Made by a program: the position numbers and the translations under genes. A DNA stretch of 64,000 bases from Niabella drilacis (GTDB lineage Bacteria > Bacteroidota > Bacteroidia > Chitinophagales > Chitinophagaceae). Positions 34,155 to 42,637 of this stretch are shown here, piece after piece. The notes beneath the pieces were generated by a model. The model was given only the letters and a program-made list of their open reading frames with translations. It was not told the DNA's origin and did not search any database. Location of the stretch: NCBI RefSeq assembly GCF_900101395.1, contig NZ_FMZO01000003.1:186001-250000 (forward strand), written 5' to 3'. Position 1 is the stretch's first letter, and each line of letters opens with the position of its first letter.

Positions 34155-34787
34155 TTATTTACCGCCTACGAGTTCCTGCTGCAAGGCTTTCAGTTCTTCC
34201 CATTTTTCTGCGGCAGCCAGCTTTGCCTGTTTGGGCCAGCTTTTGGGGTCGTGCATAGCAAATTTGCTGCCTGCTGCGTCCAGAACGCCTTTTAATTTTT
34301 TAATGGTCGCTTTGGAAAGATCCCTGAAGTTCTGAATGCCCTCCTGCTCCAGTAATTTGGTAATGGCGGGGCCGATCCCTTCGATCTTGGTAAGATCGTC
34401 TTTTACCACTTCTGCTACTTTCTTTACAGCTTTGGATACTGTTTTGGCGGCCTTGTCTGCAGTGGCCCTGGTCTTTGTTTTTTTCTCAGCAACCAGCAGC
34501 TCTTCTTCAACGGTGATCACGGAGTTGTCGATCCCAAAGTGTTGTTTGTGCACATAACCCTGGGCTGCCCAGTCATTGACCCAGCGCCCGTCATTCAGTA
34601 AAAAGCGATATTCATAGGTTTGGCCCGGCTCCAGCTTTACTTTTGCCTTCAGGGTTCCGTCCTTGTGTGGTTTCAGGGCGATTGCCTTGTCTATATCCCA
34701 GTTATTAAAGTCTCCCAGTAAAACAGCTGAGATGGCTGTTCCGAGTGCCTCGCCCGGGAGCGAGAATACGACATCTTTCATATTCAA
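34155..34787 (-). CDS. CBM48/AMPK-like glycogen-binding domain fused to helix-hairpin-helix domain
   Basis: 210 residues. Residues 1-95 form a beta-sandwich of the CBM48/isoamylase N type (AVLLGDFNNWDIDKAIALKP, YEYRFLLNDGRWVNDW). A Lys/Ala-rich helix-like linker (about 97-130) follows, then a helix-hairpin-helix motif (DDLTKIEGIGPAITKLLEQE, GIQNFRDLSKATIKKLKGVL) and WPKQAKLAAAEKWEELKAL, the same tail seen in some Bacteroidota ribosomal protein L21 extensions. Carbohydrate-binding domain plus nucleic-acid-binding motif is an odd pairing. No neighbour suggests a role. Confidence 0.65.
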   Translation of the reverse strand: MNMKDVVFSLPGEALGTAISAVLLGDFNNWDIDKAIALKPHKDGTLKAKVKLEPGQTYEYRFLLNDGRWVNDWAAQGYVHKQHFGIDNSVITVEEELLVAEKKTKTRATADKAAKTVSKAVKKVAEVVKDDLTKIEGIGPAITKLLEQEGIQNFRDLSKATIKKLKGVLDAAGSKFAMHDPKSWPKQAKLAAAEKWEELKALQQELVGGK

Positions 34788-34938
34788 TAAAATTTATATA
34801 AAGCGCAAAATTAAAGGATTTCAGGCGTTTTTTTTCCCTGAATTTACATTTCCTGCTAAGATTATGAGTCTTATAGGGTTATATTTAGGTTAAGCGTATT
34901 ATCTTTAAAACCGATTTGGTAACGGATTAAAATTTAAT

Positions 34939-35652
34939 ATGAAAAGAATCGCACTTTTAGGAATGCTGCTGGTAACAGTAACTGCCGTTTGGGCTGCCAA
35001 GCCGAAGGTCCTGGTTTTTTATAAAACAGCCGGCTTTTATCATCAATCAATAGAGGCGGGACTGCCGGCCATATACCGGCTGGGTGTGGAACATGGATTT
35101 ACGGTAGACAGCACAAAAGACTCCGGCGCCTTTACGGATGCCAATCTCAAAAAATATGCAGCTATCGTTTTTCTGAGCACGACCGGCACTTTGTTTGATG
35201 AAGCGCAGCAAAAGGCGCTGCAGAACTATGTGCATAAAGGCGGGGGCATTGTGGGTATCCATGCAGCTACGGATGCAGAGTACGACTGGCCCTGGTACAA
35301 CCGGATGATGGGGGCCTGGTTCCTCAGTCATCCTCAACAGCAGACAGCTACCCTGGATGTGGTCGACCGGGGTCATATCAGTACAAAGCATCTTCCGGCG
35401 CAATGGGTGCGGAAAGATGAGTGGTACAATTTCAAAAATATCAGCAAGGATGTAAAAGTGCTTATTACGATCGACGAAAAGAGCTATGAGGGAGGGAAGA
35501 ACGGTGCATTGCATCCAATGGCCTGGTATCACCAGTTTGAAGGCGGCCGTGTTTTTTATACGGAACTGGGGCATGTAAACGAGTCCTATACCGACCCCTT
35601 ATTCCTGAAGCATATCCTGGGAGGGATCCGGTATGCGCTTGGAAAGAAATAG
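34939..35652 (+). CDS. ThuA domain protein
   Basis: 237 residues with a signal peptide (ends AVWAAK). The ThuA fold is seen in KVLVFYKTAGFYHQSIEAGL, VFLSTTGTLFDEAQQKALQN, GGGIVGIHAATDAEYDWPWY and WYHQFEGGRVFYTELGHVNE. ThuA-like proteins have a class I glutamine-amidotransferase-like fold and are linked to trehalose or sugar use; the family catalytic cysteine is absent in many, and here I see no nucleophile Cys. Secreted. A partial -7 element (TATCTTTA, 34900-34907) lies about 32 bp upstream. Confidence 0.78.
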   Translation: MKRIALLGMLLVTVTAVWAAKPKVLVFYKTAGFYHQSIEAGLPAIYRLGVEHGFTVDSTKDSGAFTDANLKKYAAIVFLSTTGTLFDEAQQKALQNYVHKGGGIVGIHAATDAEYDWPWYNRMMGAWFLSHPQQQTATLDVVDRGHISTKHLPAQWVRKDEWYNFKNISKDVKVLITIDEKSYEGGKNGALHPMAWYHQFEGGRVFYTELGHVNESYTDPLFLKHILGGIRYALGKK

Positions 35653-35702
35653 AACCGGAACGGTTCCTGTGATTTTACACCTGTTATTTAAGATAAACCC
35701 CG

Positions 35703-36293
35703 ATGTTTACGAATCTGATCAACAACCTGGAAGGTTATCTTCATTTTGAGGAAGATGATCTGGCGTTCCTGATCCCCCTTATGGAAATAAGAACCGTAAA
35801 GAAAGGTGAAACGGTGATGCGTGTGGGTGAAGTTGCTAACTACGTTTATTATATCGATAAAGGGTTGATCCGTTTTTATCACGAAGCGGAGGGCAAGGAG
35901 CATACCTACAGGATCTTCCGTGAAAATATGTGGGCGAGCGACTACGCCGCATTTCTTACCCGTTCCAAATCGGGTATGAACATCGGAGCCCTGGAAGATA
36001 CGGTATTGATCCAGCTGCATTACGATCATATGCAAAAGGGCTATGAGCGGGCAAAGGCCTTTGAGCGTTTTGGCCGTAAAATGGCGGAGTCTCTTTTCCT
36101 GGCTACGGTTCAGCGAACGGTAGATATTATGGTAAAATCGCCGGAGATCCGTTACCGGGAGTTATTGGAGAATGATGCGGAAATGATCAACAGGGTGCCG
36201 CTGAAATACATTGCCTCCATGCTGGGTATTGAACCCGAAAGCCTCAGCCGTATCCGGAAACGGACGGCGCGCCTTCCGGTGAAGGAGTCGTAG
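35703..36293 (+). CDS. Crp/Fnr-family transcriptional regulator
   Basis: 196 residues with a cyclic-nucleotide-binding-like domain (GETVMRVGEVANYVYYIDKG, EHTYRIFRENMWASDYAAFL) and a C-terminal helix-turn-helix (YIASMLGIEPESLSRIRKR). Bacteroidota members often lack clear ligand residues; this one has no RxSxxxxL-type arginine pocket that I can identify. Possible target: the neighbouring Hsp20 gene or ThuA gene. Ends convergent with Hsp20 by 13 bp. Confidence 0.8.
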   Translation: MFTNLINNLEGYLHFEEDDLAFLIPLMEIRTVKKGETVMRVGEVANYVYYIDKGLIRFYHEAEGKEHTYRIFRENMWASDYAAFLTRSKSGMNIGALEDTVLIQLHYDHMQKGYERAKAFERFGRKMAESLFLATVQRTVDIMVKSPEIRYRELLENDAEMINRVPLKYIASMLGIEPESLSRIRKRTARLPVKES

Positions 36294-36306
36294 TGGCTGC
36301 CGGCAC

Positions 36307-36672
36307 TTATCCCGGAAGCGCTGCTTCCAGTTGCCGGCGGATATGATGCAGCGTTGTTTCCTGTTTCTTGGGTAAGAATATGGTTAGCACTCCCTCATTG
36401 AACCGGGTGTTGACGCAGGTGGTATCTACCAGGCCGTTCAGGTGCAGGCTGCGTTCAAAACTGTTCACCGGAAATTCCTGCTTGAGAAATTCGGCAAAGA
36501 CATCTTCTTCATCACTGCAACCGGCAATAATAAGGGTATCATTGACGATGCGTGTTTGGATATTGTTTTCCGGAAATCCGGCCACATATGCTGTTAACCG
36601 GTAGCAATCGTCCCGTTCTTCGATATTGATGGGAACATTATTTTTGGGCCTTCGGTATTCCTGTGTGTACAT
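36307..36672 (-). CDS. Hsp20/alpha-crystallin-family chaperone (divergent)
   Basis: 121 residues. VPINIEERDDCYRLTAYVAGF, PENNIQTRIVNDTLII, then RSLHLNGLVDTT, ARFNEGVLTIFLPKKQ: this matches the alpha-crystallin domain strands, with the GVLxI motif as GVLTI. Such proteins hold unfolded polypeptides. It is short and lacks a long N-terminal arm. The I-X-I tail motif is not present. Confidence moderate because the domain is divergent. Confidence 0.7.
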   Translation of the reverse strand: MYTQEYRRPKNNVPINIEERDDCYRLTAYVAGFPENNIQTRIVNDTLIIAGCSDEEDVFAEFLKQEFPVNSFERSLHLNGLVDTTCVNTRFNEGVLTIFLPKKQETTLHHIRRQLEAALPG

Positions 36673-36722
36673 AAAAAGGGTTTATCAATTTGAATTGTTC
36701 GGGCCATCCTGCCCGGTAAATG

Positions 36723-37064
36723 TTATTGTTCTCCGGGAAAACGCCGCCATTGCCCGCAGCGCTGCTTCCATGCTTCCCTGAACTCCTTTCGTTCTTCCTC
36801 GCTCATATTCCTGAACTTTTGGCGGAGCCGGTCTGAGGGCCCCTGGTGATGACGGGGGCCGCCATGTCCGAAACCGAAGATGATCTTTGAAAGGACCAGC
36901 AACCCTACTGCCTGCCAGTAGGTGATCTGTTTTGTTCCCAGCAGGTCGGGCAATACCGCGTTCCATAAGAGCATTACGATACACCCAAACAGCAGAATAG
37001 CCAAAAAGCCCAGCAACACAAATAAAAAAACGCGGGGCCGCCTGCCTCTTTTTTTATAGTTCAT
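36723..37064 (-). CDS. Small membrane protein downstream of the ECF sigma gene
   Basis: 113 residues: basic start (MNYKKRGRRPR), one helix (VFLFVLLGFLAILLFGCIVML), a second hydrophobic segment (YWQAVGLLVLSKIIFGF), then a charged His/Arg-rich tail (RNMSEEERKEFREAWKQRC). It follows the sigma gene by 11 bp in the same direction and is probably cotranscribed. The tail resembles helical periplasmic regulators, and such proteins often follow ECF sigma genes in Bacteroidota. Anti-sigma action is inferred from position only; no classical anti-sigma domain was recognised. Confidence 0.6.
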   Translation of the reverse strand: MNYKKRGRRPRVFLFVLLGFLAILLFGCIVMLLWNAVLPDLLGTKQITYWQAVGLLVLSKIIFGFGHGGPRHHQGPSDRLRQKFRNMSEEERKEFREAWKQRCGQWRRFPGEQ

Positions 37065-37075
37065 AATCCTGTTAT

Positions 37076-37651
37076 TTAATAGTTCATTAATTCATCATAC
37101 AAATACTGCAGCCGGCTGCGCAGATGCAGCACTGCATACCGCTTCCGGCTGATGATCGTTTTGAGGTTTTCCCCGGCCTGGTCTGCAATTTCCTGCAGGG
37201 TCTTTTCTTCCAGCTCATTGAGGATAAAAACGTCCCGCTGGTTTGCAGGCAATTCCTCCAGGGCTGCAAAAAGTTCTTCCCAAAACAGCTTTTTGATGTC
37301 GGCCAGTTCCGGGTCATTATCAAGGGTGAAAAACAGTTCCCTGAACTGCATTTCGCCCTCTTCATTCTCATACTGGTAATCATCAATCAGGTTGTCTTTT
37401 TTCTTCCGGTACCTGTCGGTGATCTTGTTGCGGGCTACCTTAAACAGCCATCCGCTCACCTGCCCGATGGTTTGGGTAGCCGTGGCATTGGCGTATTGGT
37501 ACCATACATCCTGCAAAATATCCTCAGCGTCTGCATCCGTTTTTACATTTTTACGGATAAAACCGAAGAGGCGCTTACCGTAATCCTTTACGGTCTGAAC
37601 AACATTTTGTTTTCTTTCTTCTGCCAATATTGCCAGTTTTTGCTCCTGCAT
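37076..37651 (-). CDS. ECF RNA polymerase sigma-70 factor
   Basis: 191 residues from MQEQKLAILAEERKQNV at 37651. Region 2 (LFGFIRKNVKTDADAEDILQ, DVWYQYAN, SGWLFKVARNKITDRYRKKK) and region 4 (LEELPANQRDVFILNELEEK, TLQEIADQAGENLKTIISRK, YAVLHLR) are clear. It recruits RNA polymerase to stress or envelope genes. It is the first gene of a pair with the small membrane protein. The frame extends to 37702 with non-conserved residues; 37651 is chosen. Confidence 0.9.
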   Translation of the reverse strand: MQEQKLAILAEERKQNVVQTVKDYGKRLFGFIRKNVKTDADAEDILQDVWYQYANATATQTIGQVSGWLFKVARNKITDRYRKKKDNLIDDYQYENEEGEMQFRELFFTLDNDPELADIKKLFWEELFAALEELPANQRDVFILNELEEKTLQEIADQAGENLKTIISRKRYAVLHLRSRLQYLYDELMNY

Positions 37652-37827
37652 CAGAAAGATAAGACGAACGACCGGATAAATTACTTTAAACCGGGGCCGC
37701 ATTTTTTGATTTTTTAGTTGTCTTTGGCCCCTGGCAGTAAAAAACAGCGATTTTTTTTTTGTAAATGATCCAAATCGGGCATTTTTGGGGTAGCTGGTTA
37801 TGCGTGGTAAATTTTAATACAGTTGTA

Positions 37828-38163
37828 ATGAATCAAAGTGATTGTTTTCAGATCGGGAAAGAAATTCCCTGGGAAGATGCAGGGCCGGGTGTGCGGCGGC
37901 AGGTTTATGGTTATGGCGACCAGCTGATGCTGGTTAAGGCAAGGTTTGAGAAAGGAGCGGAAGGCGTTCCGCATCAGCATCCGCATGCCCAGGCAACCTA
38001 TGTGGCAGAGGGCTCTTTTGAAATGACCATCGGTAATGAAAAAAGGATCGTGACGGCCGGCGATGGTTTTTATGTTGCGCCGCAGGTATGGCACGGGTGT
38101 GTTTGCCTGGAAGCCGGTATGCTGGTTGATGCATTCAGTCCCTGCCGGGTAGATTTTCTTTAA
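37828..38163 (+). CDS. Small cupin protein
   Basis: 111 residues from MNQSDCFQIGKEIPWEDAGP at 37828. Single cupin domain: the first motif is GVPHQHPHAQATYVAEGSFE (three His and a Glu, metal ligands) and the second GDGFYVAPQVWHGCVCLEAG. Typical of small Bacteroidota cupins bound to a metal; the substrate is unknown. The upstream in-frame part (MIQIGHFWG...) from 37765 is not conserved-looking and was excluded. Convergent with the LytTR response regulator. Confidence 0.78.
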   Translation: MNQSDCFQIGKEIPWEDAGPGVRRQVYGYGDQLMLVKARFEKGAEGVPHQHPHAQATYVAEGSFEMTIGNEKRIVTAGDGFYVAPQVWHGCVCLEAGMLVDAFSPCRVDFL

Positions 38164-38183
38164 ACAGCCTGGTGAGGCCGGGG

Positions 38184-38933
38184 CTATTTTCTGAGCAGGG
38201 TCTGCCGGATCTGCTCTTTCTTTTGCCGGGAGATGGGGAGCTGCACATCGTTTTCCAGCAGCAGGCTGCCCCCGTCCTCTTTGAGGATACTTTTGATAAA
38301 ATAACGGTTCACCAGGTAGGAGTTATGGCAGCGGATAAAGCCATAGTCTTCCAGCAGCTCATCGTACTCATAAAGTGGTTTGGCAATGACGAGCTTTTCC
38401 CCCGCTGTTAAATAAAAGATCGTGTAATTGTTTTTGGCTTCGCAATAAATAATATCTGCAGGGCTTACAAAGCGGATCTCCTTTGCAGAGGGCAGCGCTA
38501 TTTTATGATCTTTCCGGCTGCTTTTCTGTTGCAGCAGCAGCAACAGGTTTTCCAGCTGGCTGTTCCTGTGTCTGGCGGCTGTTTTTGAAACGGCTTTATC
38601 AACGGCGGCTTTGAGCTCTGCCACAACAATGGGTTTCAGCAGGTAGTCGATGGCCGAAAATTTCACGGCCTGGATGCCGTATTTGTCAAAGCCGGTTACA
38701 AAAATCACCTCAAATCCCGGGGATGGCAGGGATTGCAATAACTCAAACCCGTTTTTGCCGGGCATCTGAATATCCAGGAATACCAGGTCCGGCTGATGCT
38801 GTAAAATAGCCTCCCGGCCTTCATCGGCATTCATAGCCGTGGCAATGATCTGTACGTTGCTGCAATGCTCCTGTAACAGCAGTTCCAGGTTGCGGATATT
38901 GTTGGGCTCGTCGTCAATGATAATGGTTTTCAT
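38184..38933 (-). CDS. LytTR-family response regulator
   Basis: 249 residues: receiver with MKTIIIDDEPNNIRNLELLL, Asp54 phospho-acceptor (LVFLDIQMPGKNGF), Lys near 103, then a LytTR DNA-binding domain (IIYCEAKNNYTIFYLTAGEK, YGFIRCHNSYLVNRYFIKSI, LPISRQKKEQIRQTLLRK). It is the only intact regulator for two LytS-type kinases (38953-40602 and 42023-43597). A second copy of its first 14 codons survives at 41963-42003. Lies 19 bp after the adjacent kinase. Targets unknown. Confidence 0.93.
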   Translation of the reverse strand: MKTIIIDDEPNNIRNLELLLQEHCSNVQIIATAMNADEGREAILQHQPDLVFLDIQMPGKNGFELLQSLPSPGFEVIFVTGFDKYGIQAVKFSAIDYLLKPIVVAELKAAVDKAVSKTAARHRNSQLENLLLLLQQKSSRKDHKIALPSAKEIRFVSPADIIYCEAKNNYTIFYLTAGEKLVIAKPLYEYDELLEDYGFIRCHNSYLVNRYFIKSILKEDGGSLLLENDVQLPISRQKKEQIRQTLLRK

Positions 38934-39567
38934 AAACTGAAATTAAAAGGTATCAGGCCCAGTTCCTGAATTTGAGGCAGACTTTTGTTTCGTTTTTTTG
39001 ATCGGTGGCAAAAGAAAGTTCAACCTGGTAACCGTTTCGCCGGAGCAGGCCGATCCGTTCTTTAACCAGCTTTGTTCCCAGCCCGGTATACAGCTGTGCG
39101 GGTGCAAACCCCGGGCCATTGTCGATGATTGCTATTAGCAGATCGCTTTCCTGTTGCTGTACCCGTATTTCAAGCAGTCCTTTTTCGCGCAGGGAAGAAA
39201 GGCCGTGTTTGATGGCGTTTTCCACCAGCGGCTGCATGAGGAGCGTGGGAACGGGGATGGTATCTGGTGCTATTCCCCTGCCGATGGTGCATTGATACCG
39301 GAAGCCAAAGCGCAGCTGCTCCAGGGCGATGTAGCTGTTCAGCACCTGCAGCTCGCGGGAAAGCGGTATCATTTCGTTTTCGTTATTACTGAGCGAACTG
39401 CGCAGCAGCGCACTGAACTCGGTGAGGTAATGATCGGCTTTCTGCTTTTCGTTATTATGCATCAGGTACTGGACAGAGCCCAGCGCATTGAACATAAAAT
39501 GCGGGTTCAGCTGGCTTTGGATGGCCTGCAGCTCCAGCCGGGTCTTTTGGGCTTTTTGCTGGGCGGC
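38893..39567. repeat. 675-bp near-identical repeat, copy 1
   Basis: Matches 41963-42637 base for base except 7 substitutions (about 99% identity) without indels. It runs from codon 14 of the response regulator, through the intergene, to the catalytic half of the kinase. Sequence outside both ends is diverged. See the matching copy for interpretation. Confidence 0.92.
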
Positions 39568-40602
39568 ACGGAGGCGCCTTCTGTTAATAAAGAGAAATCC
39601 GACGCCGGAAACAACAATGCCTGATAATACCCACCAGATCGGGGAATCCCGCATCCGGGGAAGCACTTCAATTTCGTAAGTAAAAACCGGAGCCTCATCC
39701 ACCGGGTACTTTACCTGGAGCAAATGTTTTCCGGGCTTGAGGTCCTCCAATAAAATGGATGGGGTTGATGCTAACGGTGTAAGACTCCAACCGGAGGTAC
39801 TATCTATGCGATAGAACAGGTTATCCATATAATTCCACCGGTAATAATCAAGAAAATGCTTAAATACAAGAACGAGCTGCTGGCCTTTTTTGATCGTAGC
39901 TTTTTGATGATCCAGTCTTAAACTGTCGTATTTGGGGTACCAGTTGAAACTGGGGTCTTCCCGTTTTTTATTGATGACCAGGGTATCGGTGGCAGCTCCT
40001 TCCAGTTGGGGCTGTGGAAATTGGAATAAGAGTTTAAATGTGATTGCATTTTTATTTTCTTTCTTATCCCATATGAACAGTTCTGACCCATAGAGGAAAG
40101 GATTGTATGCATATAATTTGAAAGCAGCTGTTTGGCGGCCTGTTTTGATGATAAGACTGTCGTAATCCCCACCCATAGCGTCGGGGGCGTTCAGTCCCCC
40201 GGTCATTTTGCCATACCAGCCCGGCCCGTAACGGTCGTTCTCCCTGTATGCAAAGAGTACTTCTTTTGAGGGGGTGTTAATGTAAATCTCGTACAGGCTG
40301 TCGTTGATCTTCCTGCAGGTGTTTTCCAGTTCCCGGCCATTGGCAAACTCTTCATATCCCAGGCTTTTGTTGCTTGTTTTTTTATGGAGAAGAAAAAGAT
40401 TGATGTCTTTAAATTTTATGGAGTCTTTTAACAGCCTGTCCAGGTCCTTTGCGTCCGCAATTTTATTTTTGTATTTTTTTAAACCGTTGGAATTGGATGA
40501 TAAAAACCCGGCCTTTGTTTCTACCGCTCCCCTGAACTCCTGTGCGTAGGATGGGCTGTAAAGAAGCAGGCAGTATAGCAAAAGAATCAGGGATAAACGC
40601 AT
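38953..40602 (-). CDS. LytS-like sensor histidine kinase 1
   Basis: 549 residues from MRLSLILLLYCLLLYSPSYAQ at 40602. Secreted N-terminal sensory region of about 320 residues, one membrane helix (IWWVLSGIVVSGVGFLFI), then a His_kinase/HATPase module: the histidine is in LNPHFMFNALGSVQYLMHNN, followed by VPTLLMQPLVENAIKHGLSS and DNGPGFAPAQLYTGLG. The C-terminal 211 residues are almost identical to kinase 2 (42023-43597), with two substitutions (Ile/Thr in the 'AI-DNGP' motif and Gly/Glu in GR-IAPD). Sensor half is homologous but only partly alike. Next to the LytTR regulator. Confidence 0.92.
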   Translation of the reverse strand: MRLSLILLLYCLLLYSPSYAQEFRGAVETKAGFLSSNSNGLKKYKNKIADAKDLDRLLKDSIKFKDINLFLLHKKTSNKSLGYEEFANGRELENTCRKINDSLYEIYINTPSKEVLFAYRENDRYGPGWYGKMTGGLNAPDAMGGDYDSLIIKTGRQTAAFKLYAYNPFLYGSELFIWDKKENKNAITFKLLFQFPQPQLEGAATDTLVINKKREDPSFNWYPKYDSLRLDHQKATIKKGQQLVLVFKHFLDYYRWNYMDNLFYRIDSTSGWSLTPLASTPSILLEDLKPGKHLLQVKYPVDEAPVFTYEIEVLPRMRDSPIWWVLSGIVVSGVGFLFINRRRLRAAQQKAQKTRLELQAIQSQLNPHFMFNALGSVQYLMHNNEKQKADHYLTEFSALLRSSLSNNENEMIPLSRELQVLNSYIALEQLRFGFRYQCTIGRGIAPDTIPVPTLLMQPLVENAIKHGLSSLREKGLLEIRVQQQESDLLIAIIDNGPGFAPAQLYTGLGTKLVKERIGLLRRNGYQVELSFATDQKNETKVCLKFRNWA

Positions 40603-40661
40603 CATGCTGCTGGTATTGTTGTTGACCCAAAAATATTCGATTAACAATAGAAAGTTGCTTC

Positions 40662-41756
40662 TTATTTTATTAATCCGGATAGCTTTTTTTCCAGTGCCGC
40701 TTTATGGTTAGCGTTGTAACCATCAAATATCTCAATGATAATGCCGTTTCTGTCAATTAAAAAAGATTTGGGGATGGCCCTTATTTTGTATTTAGCCGCC
40801 TCTTCGCTATAAAAGCCTTTTAAATCGGAAATGTTCGTCCAGCTGATACGGTCTTTTTGAGCCGCTTCTTTCCAGTATTCAAAGTCCGTATCAATCGAAA
40901 AGCTAACGATCTCGAAGCCCTTGTCCTTATACCGGTTATATAAATCTGCAAGTTGTTGATTATTGCCCCTACAGGGCCCGCACCAGGCTGCCCAAAAATC
41001 GAGCAGGATTATCTTGTTTTTTAGATCGGATAACCGGGTCTCCTTACCACTTAGCGTTTTACCTTTTATGTCAGCGAATGCCGCTCCCACTTTTAATTGA
41101 TCTGTTGCTAAATACTGTGTAATTATTTTGCCGTATTTGGTTTGCTGAAGGCCGGGAGGAAATTTGTTAAATAGTAGCTGAAGGCTATCTTTTGTCAGAT
41201 CATTCCTGAGGAAGAATAATTCTTTAATGGTAATTAGGGAGGGCGTCAATGTTGCAATGGTATGCAGACGTATGGCTAAAATTTCCTTATCTATTTCCTT
41301 TATGCTTGTTTCAAATGCCGTTGATTTTGAATTATCCTGCAGAAGCTGATCCATTAGCTTGTCTCTTACATTATACAGACCAGATGTTTTGCTGTTCACC
41401 GCCATGAAAATGTCATTCAGCGGTGATCTTTCAAATTGCAAATCACTGAATCGGTCTTTACTTCCCCTGAAGTCGATAACCTGGTTGCTTACCCATAGAG
41501 TGGTGTAAATAAAATCCTTGCTCTCTTTCGGATCGAGGTAGAGTCGGAATGTAGCAGGCTCCGAAACGCGCCCGTTGAATTTTAAAGTTCCGTTCTTTAA
41601 AAAAGCAGAATCTTTTTGGGTGCTTAAATCGAGGTTTAATAAATAAAACTTTGAACCTTCCGGAAAGCCGGTGAGGGTTGCTTTAATGGTGAACCCCTTT
41701 TGCGCAAAAAGGCTGTTTGCTGTAAATACGATAAGTAGGAAAAATGCTTTTGCCAT
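40662..41756 (-). CDS. TlpA-type thioredoxin-like lipid/secreted protein 1
   Basis: 364 residues with a Sec signal (MAKAFFLLIVFTANSLFAQ), a DUF4369-like N-terminal domain (GFTIKATLTGFPEGSKFYLL), and a C-terminal AhpC/TSA-thioredoxin domain (FADIKGKTLSGKETRLSDL, ILLDFWAAWCGPCRGNNQQL with WCGPC, AKYKIRAIPKSFLIDRNG). Probably a periplasmic thiol-disulfide protein of the TlpA group. It sits between kinase 1 and the remnants of the duplication junction and is the first-unit counterpart of the TlpA protein at 43594-44865, but the N-terminal halves differ. Confidence 0.86.
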   Translation of the reverse strand: MAKAFFLLIVFTANSLFAQKGFTIKATLTGFPEGSKFYLLNLDLSTQKDSAFLKNGTLKFNGRVSEPATFRLYLDPKESKDFIYTTLWVSNQVIDFRGSKDRFSDLQFERSPLNDIFMAVNSKTSGLYNVRDKLMDQLLQDNSKSTAFETSIKEIDKEILAIRLHTIATLTPSLITIKELFFLRNDLTKDSLQLLFNKFPPGLQQTKYGKIITQYLATDQLKVGAAFADIKGKTLSGKETRLSDLKNKIILLDFWAAWCGPCRGNNQQLADLYNRYKDKGFEIVSFSIDTDFEYWKEAAQKDRISWTNISDLKGFYSEEAAKYKIRAIPKSFLIDRNGIIIEIFDGYNANHKAALEKKLSGLIK

Positions 41757-41870
41757 TGCGGTCCTGTTTTTTTACAAAACTGGCCAGTTTGAAAGATGTG
41801 TTTCCTGCTAAATGTGTATTTGGTAGGGTAAACTGTGTCAATGTTCCACTTGGGGAGTTGCTATTCTCCC
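41757..41870. other. Short gap before the acyltransferase remnant
   Basis: About 114 bp between TlpA 1 and the decayed acyltransferase end. I recognise no gene or strong promoter; the TlpA 1 promoter probably lies here. Confidence 0.3.
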
Positions 41871-41962
41871 ATTGCGGCTCCTTCTTTCCATTCATGCATT
41901 AATCTGCGGTGGCCCCGATGCATCCGGGCTTACGAATGGATGATTTCCTGGAATGTAACAAA
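41871..41962 (-). pseudogene. Decayed 3' end of a LpxL-type acyltransferase (duplication remnant)
   Basis: On the minus strand the last codons read HEWKEGAAMGE then stop, against HEWKEGDVMGE in the intact gene at 44974-45852, and upstream pieces align with RFVAFLEATIRK and SHRR. Small deletions break the frame. It abuts the 5' fragment of the response regulator at 41962/41963, exactly as expected if a block was tandemly duplicated from the acyltransferase 3' end to the regulator 5' end. Confidence 0.85.
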
Positions 41963-42003
41963 CGGATATTGTTGGGCTCGTCGTCAATGATAATGGTTTT
42001 CAT
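41963..42003 (-). pseudogene. 5' fragment of the LytTR response regulator (14 codons)
   Basis: Reads MKTIIIDDEPNNIR from ATG at 42003, identical to the start of the regulator at 38184-38933, and then switches to decayed acyltransferase sequence. The chimeric frame ends at 41899 (34 codons). It marks the tandem-duplication junction and is part of the 675-bp near-identical block. Confidence 0.88.
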
Positions 42004-42637
42004 AAACTGAAATTAAAGGGTATCAGGCCCAGTTCCTGAATTTGAGGCAGACTTTTGTTTCGTTTTTTTGATCGGTGGCAAAAGAAAGTTCAACCTGGTA
42101 ACCGTTTCGCCGGAGCAGGCCGATCCGTTCTTTAACCAGCTTTGTTCCCAGCCCGGTATACAGCTGTGCGGGTGCAAACCCCGGGCCATTGTCGGTGATT
42201 GCTATTAGCAGATCACTTTCCTGTTGCTGTACCCGTATTTCAAGCAGCCCTTTTTCGCGCAGGGAAGAAAGGCCGTGTTTGATGGCGTTTTCCACCAGCG
42301 GCTGCATGAGGAGCGTGGGAACGGGGATGGTATCTGGTGCTATTTCCCTGCCGATGGTGCATTGATACCGGAAGCCAAAGCGTAGCTGCTCCAGGGCGAT
42401 GTAGCTGTTCAGCACCTGCAGCTCGCGGGAAAGCGGTATCATTTCGTTTTCGTTATTACTGAGCGAACTGCGCAGCAGCGCACTGAACTCGGTGAGGTAA
42501 TGATCGGCTTTCTGCTTTTCGTTATTATGCATCAGGTATTGGACAGAGCCCAGCGCATTGAACATAAAATGCGGGTTCAGCTGGCTTTGGATGGCCTGCA
42601 GCTCCAGCCGGGTCTTTTGGGCTTTTTGCTGGGCGGC
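41963..42637. repeat. 675-bp near-identical repeat, copy 2
   Basis: Copy 2 of the block at 38893-39567: same length, 7 substitutions by direct comparison (at copy-1 positions 38948, 39125, 39145, 39178 and three more near 39275-39530). Period of the duplication is 3070 bp. The left limit is the duplication junction; the right limit lies inside the kinase at the start of the catalytic half, where the copies become dissimilar. Gene conversion between tandem paralogues explains this better than a very recent duplication, because flanking sequence has diverged. Confidence 0.88.

Noticed and set aside
38163-38184. Terminator between cupin and response regulator genes
   Set aside because: Only a weak GCC/GGC pairing and no T-run.
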